From JAQBYK01 sp964499425 (lineage in GTDB: Bacteria > Patescibacteriota > Gracilibacteria > UBA1369 > LOWO2-01-FULL-3), in contig CAZCLD010000049.1 in the NCBI GenBank assembly GCA_964499425.1, positions 1 to 10,729 on the forward strand: a DNA stretch of 10,729 nucleotides, in the 5' to 3' direction. The translations under genes were made by a program, and so were the position numbers. Below the pieces are notes generated by a model. The model saw only the letters and a program-made list of their open reading frames with translations. It was not told the origin of the DNA and ran no database searches. This document shows, one piece after another, positions 6,985 through 10,729 of the stretch (its first letter is position 1; each line of letters begins with the position of its first letter).

Positions 6985-8388
6985 ATGCCTATTTTTAAAT
7001 ATACGGTTTCCAACAAAGACGGCAAAAAATTGAGTGGTTCTGTCGAAGCACCAGACGACAATACAGCAAGGGAAGAGCTAAATCAGCTTGGATTCACTAT
7101 CATAAATCTTGCCGAATCCGAGGAAAAAGAAGAAATATCAAAAGGCCATAGCAAATTCGTTTTTGAAGCTATCGACAAAAACTCAAAACTAGTGACAGGT
7201 ACCATTCCCGCAAAAGATGAAAGCGAATCCTTGCAAAAACTAAAAACAGAATACGACCTAACAGTAAGTGCAATCTGGAAAGAAGGCGCAAGTGAACAAG
7301 AAATCAACGAAGCCAGGAAAAAAGGCACCCAAAACCTACAAGCACAGATTAAGCCAGAAGAGAATAAAGAAGAAGCTGCTACCGAGAAAACAGAGGAAAA
7401 ACCACCAGAAGAGAATCTAGCTGACCAGAAAAAGATTGCCTTCACAAAGGCAAAAATCGAAGAAATCCTCAAACAAGTGAACGTTCTTCTAACAAACTTT
7501 GACAAAGAGATTGGACCAGATCAGAAAGCAGAGATTAATAAGAAAATCGACAAACTTCTCCGCATCAAAAACAGTACAAACACAGATTATATATTAACAA
7601 CTGCAGAAGAACTCCTGAAATTCATCCAAGATCAGGAAAAAAATCTCACAGAAAAAGAGCACGATGGAAAGAAATTTGAATTCAAGCTTCAAACAAAACA
7701 ATTATTAGACAATTTAAACCAAGGCGCCCACAAAAAGTCCATTTCGGAAGATGTGGTAGAAAAAATTGATTCATGGCAGAAGGAACACACAAAAGAAGGA
7801 GAAAAAACAACTGGAAGCACAAAATTCATCGGCTCATTCCTCTCCCGCGTCAAAGAAGCTTTTACCACACCACCCGAAATCATTGCGATCAAAGCAGAAA
7901 TAAGCGCATACAACAAACAGATTTGGCAATTAGTTCAGCTATACTTTAAAGAACCAACTCCTGAGTACAAAGAAAAAGTCAAAAACTCAATAAAGGGAGT
8001 CTGGAAAAAACGCAAAGACGCAAAGATAAAACTAGCAAATACAAAAAAAGAGCTTAAAGAAAAGAAAAACGCAGTAGATGTTGATGAAGGCTTAATGACA
8101 TCATTTGTCCAAGAATTAAATTCCCTTACAGGATGGCTACTCGCCTTTTACGTTATTTATTACTTTGCGGCCCTATACTTGAAAACAAAGGACTTCGGTC
8201 TTTCCGAAATACCTCAAGGTCTTTTGGTTTATGATAGTAAGATATTCAAATATGTTCTAGTAACACTATTCTTACTACATATGAGTACAGCTCTAAAAGT
8301 AAACTTCTTCAAAAAAAGCTTCATAGCAAACATTGTTCTACTGCCCGTCTTTCTTTTCGGGACAATTATCACCTTACTGAACTTCTAA
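6985..8388 (+). CDS. Membrane protein with two tandem PilC/GspF N-domain-like repeats and three C-terminal TM segments, function unknown
   Basis: This 467-residue protein has no recognised full-length family. Residues 4-44 (FKYTVSNKDGKKLSGSVEAP, then TAREELNQLGFTIINL) match the small domain at the start of PilC/GspF, the inner-membrane platform of type IV pili and type II secretion. Residues 58-100 (FVFEAIDKNSKLVTGTIPAK and on) repeat the same pattern in a more divergent form. A charged, coiled-coil-prone middle (about 100-370) follows, rich in Lys and Glu. Three hydrophobic segments lie at about 378-399, 419-439 and 445-466. The helical T2SSF core domains of real PilC are absent. It is probably membrane-anchored with a large cytoplasmic N-terminal part (inferred). 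The stop TAA directly abuts the Lgt-like ATG, indicating an operon. Being an orphan pilus-platform derivative is one possibility; chance similarity of a short domain is another. Confidence 0.8.
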   Translation: MPIFKYTVSNKDGKKLSGSVEAPDDNTAREELNQLGFTIINLAESEEKEEISKGHSKFVFEAIDKNSKLVTGTIPAKDESESLQKLKTEYDLTVSAIWKEGASEQEINEARKKGTQNLQAQIKPEENKEEAATEKTEEKPPEENLADQKKIAFTKAKIEEILKQVNVLLTNFDKEIGPDQKAEINKKIDKLLRIKNSTNTDYILTTAEELLKFIQDQEKNLTEKEHDGKKFEFKLQTKQLLDNLNQGAHKKSISEDVVEKIDSWQKEHTKEGEKTTGSTKFIGSFLSRVKEAFTTPPEIIAIKAEISAYNKQIWQLVQLYFKEPTPEYKEKVKNSIKGVWKKRKDAKIKLANTKKELKEKKNAVDVDEGLMTSFVQELNSLTGWLLAFYVIYYFAALYLKTKDFGLSEIPQGLLVYDSKIFKYVLVTLFLLHMSTALKVNFFKKSFIANIVLLPVFLFGTIITLLNF

Positions 8389-9177
8389 ATGCACCCAATA
8401 ATTTTTGAAACCAAGTTTTTTATCTTACACACTCTCTGGATATTTCTTGCACTCGCAATAATGGTTGGAACCCTCACAACAATCAAACTCAGCATAAAAA
8501 ATGGTCTCAAACTCCAATTCCTCAGCAATAATACCTTCAAACATATACTATTATCAATAGATGGAGCCAGATTAGTTGCAATCCTAGCAAATTACAGCAC
8601 CTACTTTTATGAATTTTCTACAAACACTTTGTTAAACCTGTTTACAATATGGGACAAGGGCTTAAGCCTCTGGGGCGGAATAATCGCATTCTTTCTATCT
8701 CTGTATTTCATCTGCAAAAAATCAGAGCAGAACTTTTGGAAATGGCTGGATGTTTTAGTCCCCTCTTTAATTCTTGCAATAGCTATAGCGCATATAGGAG
8801 CATTTTTTGACGGAATCAACTACGGCAACCCATCTCAACTCCCATGGGCAGTTAATTTCGAAAGCCCATCGATCAAATATGCAGTACCCATCCACCCCAG
8901 CCAAATATATGCATTCCTTTATTCAAGTATCATCACGACTTCCCTAATCTTTCTAAGCCAAGCAGAGAAAGTAAAAAACCTCAAGAAGGAGGGCTTCATC
9001 GGGTTGACAGGGGTCTCACTGTACGCATTTTTCCGTTTCATTGAAGGATTTACGAGAGGCGACGACACTTGGCTTATCTTTGGCGCACGGATGCCTCAAA
9101 TCATAGCTCTAATTATTTTCATTAGCTCTGGCATATTTCTATATCTTCGCTATAATAAGCGCCGATGGAAACGATAA
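8389..9177 (+). CDS. Lgt-fold membrane protein (prolipoprotein diacylglyceryl transferase-like), probably not catalytically standard
   Basis: True Lgt moves diacylglycerol from phosphatidylglycerol to the lipobox cysteine of prolipoproteins. The 262 residues follow the Lgt plan: about seven hydrophobic segments, IWDKGLSLWGGIIAFF (87-102), AHIGAFFDGINYGNPSQ (134-150), VPIHPSQIYAF (166-176) and FFRFIEGFTRGDD (214-226). By eye against E. coli Lgt, key positions differ: Tyr26 is Leu16, His103 is Trp95, Arg143 is His135, Asn146 is Ala138 and Glu151 is Ile143. The equivalents of Gly154 (Gly146) and Arg239 (Arg216) remain. The Lgt family call is good, but standard activity is doubtful. It starts immediately after the previous stop (TAAATG) and overlaps the next gene by 13 bases. 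No Shine-Dalgarno sequence is present. No stop or frameshift breaks it, so it seems maintained rather than decaying. Confidence 0.8.
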   Translation: MHPIIFETKFFILHTLWIFLALAIMVGTLTTIKLSIKNGLKLQFLSNNTFKHILLSIDGARLVAILANYSTYFYEFSTNTLLNLFTIWDKGLSLWGGIIAFFLSLYFICKKSEQNFWKWLDVLVPSLILAIAIAHIGAFFDGINYGNPSQLPWAVNFESPSIKYAVPIHPSQIYAFLYSSIITTSLIFLSQAEKVKNLKKEGFIGLTGVSLYAFFRFIEGFTRGDDTWLIFGARMPQIIALIIFISSGIFLYLRYNKRRWKR

Positions 9178-9596
9178 AATCAATTTTAAGTTACTTTTTC
9201 AGTAAAGCACCAGGTCAGGAATTTAAGTATTATATTCCTATGACTGTGCTGATACTTGTTCTTGTCTTGGGAGGAATAATATTTTCAGCCGCATACAAAA
9301 AACGCAAGAAAACCGATTTTGCTTTTAAACGACTATTCAAAAAGACCGGCCCCCGACTTGTAATATTCGGAATCATCTTTCTCGTGCTAATACTACTAAG
9401 ATATGAAAACATCATTTACTTCTCAATGAGAATATGGCTGTATCTAGCAGTAGTTGGACTCCTATACTTCTTATTTAGAACTGTTCGCACTTACAAGGTT
9501 TGCTACAAAAAAGAAAAGAAAAGCATTCAAACAAGACAAGTTCACACCAAAAAAGAAGAAAGAAAATACCTTCCCAATAAGAAGAAGAGACGATAG
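9165..9596 (+). CDS. Small basic membrane protein, three TM segments, unknown function
   Basis: This 143-residue protein belongs to no family I recognise. A short amphipathic N-terminus is followed by hydrophobic segments at about 23-43, 63-80 and 87-106. A strongly basic tail (about 108-143) ends in KKKRR. By the positive-inside rule the tail is probably cytoplasmic. The ATG lies inside the end of the Lgt-like gene in a different frame, overlapping by 13 bases, and no Shine-Dalgarno sequence is seen, so translation is likely coupled. Its position suggests that it acts with the two preceding membrane proteins. The basic tail could bind nucleic acid or acidic lipid, but nothing proves this. 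The gene ends 20 bases from the end of convergent greA. Confidence 0.75.
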   Translation: METIKSILSYFFSKAPGQEFKYYIPMTVLILVLVLGGIIFSAAYKKRKKTDFAFKRLFKKTGPRLVIFGIIFLVLILLRYENIIYFSMRIWLYLAVVGLLYFLFRTVRTYKVCYKKEKKSIQTRQVHTKKEERKYLPNKKKRR

Positions 9597-9629
9597 CCCT
9601 ATGCGAGCTCTATCAATTAGTCTATCTTC
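9584..9629. terminator. Imperfect inverted repeat at the convergent gene ends, possible weak bidirectional terminator
   Basis: GATAG (9592-9596) can pair with CTATC (9610-9614), GAC (9589-9591) with GTC (9620-9622), and GAAG (9584-9587) with CTTC (9626-9629), with bulges between. No T-run follows on either strand. The position between converging genes is right for a terminator, but the structure is weak and could be chance. Confidence 0.2.
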
Positions 9630-10153
9630 ACAATTTCATATTCGATAGATCCAACTGGAGCTACAACTCTAACTTTTGTGCCCTTTTGCTTATCCAAAAG
9701 AACAGTCCCTACAGGTGATTCATTGGACACTTTCCCGGTAAAGGGATCTGCCTCCGTAGATCCTACAATTGTATAAACCTCCAATTCCTCTTCGCTTTTA
9801 GTAAGATTCTTAAGATGTACTGTACTACCAAGCTGCACAGTTTTAGCCTTATGTCGCTCAGAAATAATCTTTGCATGCTTGATTTTATCCTCCAACTCAA
9901 GTATTCGCCCTTCAACAAAAGCTTGTTCATTTTTTGCCTCCTCATATTCAGAATTCTCTGAAAGATCACCAAATGAGATAGCTTCCTTTATCCTTGCAGC
10001 AACCTCTTTTCTCTTAACTTTCTTGAGCTGATCCAGCTCCTCCTTTAGTTTTGCAAGACCTTCTTTGGTAATCAACGTTGCCTTACTACCATCTTTGGTA
10101 AAAAATTCATCGTGAACGACTGTATCATCCTTTTTTTTTGCTTTGCTAGCCAT
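9617..10153 (-). CDS. greA: Transcription elongation factor GreA with lysine-rich N-terminal extension
   Basis: GreA enters the secondary channel of RNA polymerase and stimulates cleavage of backtracked transcripts. The 178 residues include the N-terminal coiled coil (about 27-100) with the acidic tip GDLSENSEYEEAK, where Asp63 and Glu66 correspond to E. coli Asp41 and Glu44. The C-terminal FKBP-like domain (about 105-178) ends in SPVGTVLLDKQKGTKVRVVA and the final strand EYEIVKI. Family members usually begin close to TLITKEGLAKLKEEL, so the first 25 or so residues (MASKAKKKDDTVVHDEFFTK and on) are extra. The chosen ATG is the only ATG; a TTG at residue 27, preceded by AAGG, could give a conventional-length protein. 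A run of nine A lies in codons 5-8. It sits 48 bases after rpoD on the same strand, possibly co-transcribed. Confidence 0.96.
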   Translation of the reverse strand: MASKAKKKDDTVVHDEFFTKDGSKATLITKEGLAKLKEELDQLKKVKRKEVAARIKEAISFGDLSENSEYEEAKNEQAFVEGRILELEDKIKHAKIISERHKAKTVQLGSTVHLKNLTKSEEELEVYTIVGSTEADPFTGKVSNESPVGTVLLDKQKGTKVRVVAPVGSIEYEIVKID

Positions 10154-10201
10154 ATTGTTGAGTTTAGTTATTAATAAATCGGTGCACCCACTATTCGCAC
10201 A

Positions 10202-10729
10202 TTAATGCGGACGAATTTTTACACTAGTGGGATGCTCTTTTAACTTTTGAAGCACCTTAGCTTCAATTTGACGTATTCTCTCACGAGTAACATGAAATTC
10301 CTGCCCAACCTCCTCAAGAGTATGTCCCACTCCATCTTTAAGCCCAAATCTCATTTCAATAATCTTCCTCTCACGAGGAGACAGATATTGAAGCATCTCA
10401 TGGATATTTTCCTTAATAAGCTGTCGATTAGTCGATTCAGCAGGTGAAAGAGCTTCATCATCCTCAATAAAATCGCCCAATTTACTGTCCTCCTCAGTCC
10501 CAACAGGTGCCTCCAGAGAAACGATATCTTGTGAAATCTTCTTAATATGACGGACTTTCTTTATCTCCATATCCATCTCAGCCGCCAATTCCTCAATTAA
10601 TGGTTCTCGTCCAAGCTCCTGTACAAGACGTCTCTGCGCATGAGTAAGCTTATTAATGGTTTCAACCATATGCACAGGAATACGAATAGTCCTAGCCTGA
10701 TCAGCAATCGCTCTAGTTATAGCCTGACG
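10202..10729 (-). CDS. rpoD: Primary sigma factor RpoD/SigA (partial, 5' end outside window)
   Basis: The frame is open to the right edge, leaving 175 C-terminal residues. RNA polymerase uses this subunit to recognise -35 and -10 elements of housekeeping promoters. The fragment starts in region 2.4 (RQAITRAIADQARTIRIPVH), passes through region 3 (METINKLTHAQRRLVQELGR, then LIEELAAEM and the DIVSLEAPVG linker) and ends with region 4. Region 4 includes LSPRERKIIEMRFGL and the helix-turn-helix HTLEEVGQEFHVTRERIRQI. The IPVHMVETINK segment and the region 4.2 helix are typical of group 1 sigma factors and imply standard TTGACA/TATAAT-like promoters, consistent with the TTGAGC-N17-TATAAT at 2077-2105. 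The GTG within IPVHM is an internal codon, not a start. The stop TAA is at 10204-10202, and greA follows 48 bases later. Confidence 0.96.
   Translation of the reverse strand, partial: RQAITRAIADQARTIRIPVHMVETINKLTHAQRRLVQELGREPLIEELAAEMDMEIKKVRHIKKISQDIVSLEAPVGTEEDSKLGDFIEDDEALSPAESTNRQLIKENIHEMLQYLSPRERKIIEMRFGLKDGVGHTLEEVGQEFHVTRERIRQIEAKVLQKLKEHPTSVKIRPH

Noticed and set aside
7083..7505. 140-codon open frame on the minus strand
   Set aside because: It lies antisense to the PilC-N-like gene, is low-complexity Ser/Phe-rich as expected from the complement of a Lys/Glu-rich gene, and has no promoter or family match.
10673..10675. GTG as the start of a short sigma-like gene
   Set aside because: The frame continues upstream to the window edge with conserved sigma-70 region 2.4 residues, so this is an internal codon of rpoD.

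Overview
This window looks like a piece of a small, AT-rich bacterial chromosome that carries housekeeping genes beside lineage-specific envelope genes. priA, trpS, pyrG, greA and rpoD are bacterial in type and intact, except that rpoD is cut by the right edge. The standard bacterial code fits: the UGA ending priA lies exactly where the PriA family ends, which argues against the UGA=Gly code of Gracilibacteria/Absconditabacteria. Compact packing, no Shine-Dalgarno sequences at most starts, a shortened PriA and unusual membrane proteins would suit an uncultured lineage such as a Patescibacteria/CPR member. That placement is an inference of low confidence.

Layout. Positions 1-2053 hold one large minus-strand gene that runs off the left edge. 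It has a Pro/Lys-rich tract near its N-terminus and an NlpC/P60- or CHAP-like cysteine peptidase domain at the end of the visible part. A 96-base divergent promoter region separates it from the plus-strand run priA (2150-4141), trpS (4138-5109, ATGA overlap) and pyrG (5178-6785, TTG start). At 6783-6957 a 175-base foldback element with 35-base perfect terminal inverted repeats begins on the pyrG stop codon and ends just before the next gene.

The next three plus-strand genes are tightly packed (6985-9596): a 467-residue protein with two tandem PilC/GspF-N-like domains, a long charged middle and three C-terminal membrane segments; an Lgt-fold protein lacking most residues known to matter for Lgt activity; and a small basic three-helix membrane protein. 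Junctions of 0 bases and a 13-base overlap suggest an operon. This is the best candidate for an undescribed membrane system. It meets rpoD and greA on the minus strand, converging at 9596/9617.

The conserved genes cover replication restart (PriA), tryptophan charging (TrpS), CTP synthesis (PyrG), transcript cleavage (GreA) and the primary sigma factor (RpoD). Almost all sequence is coding. The notable non-coding parts are the divergent promoter region, the trpS-pyrG gap with a perfect 8-base inverted repeat, and the foldback element.
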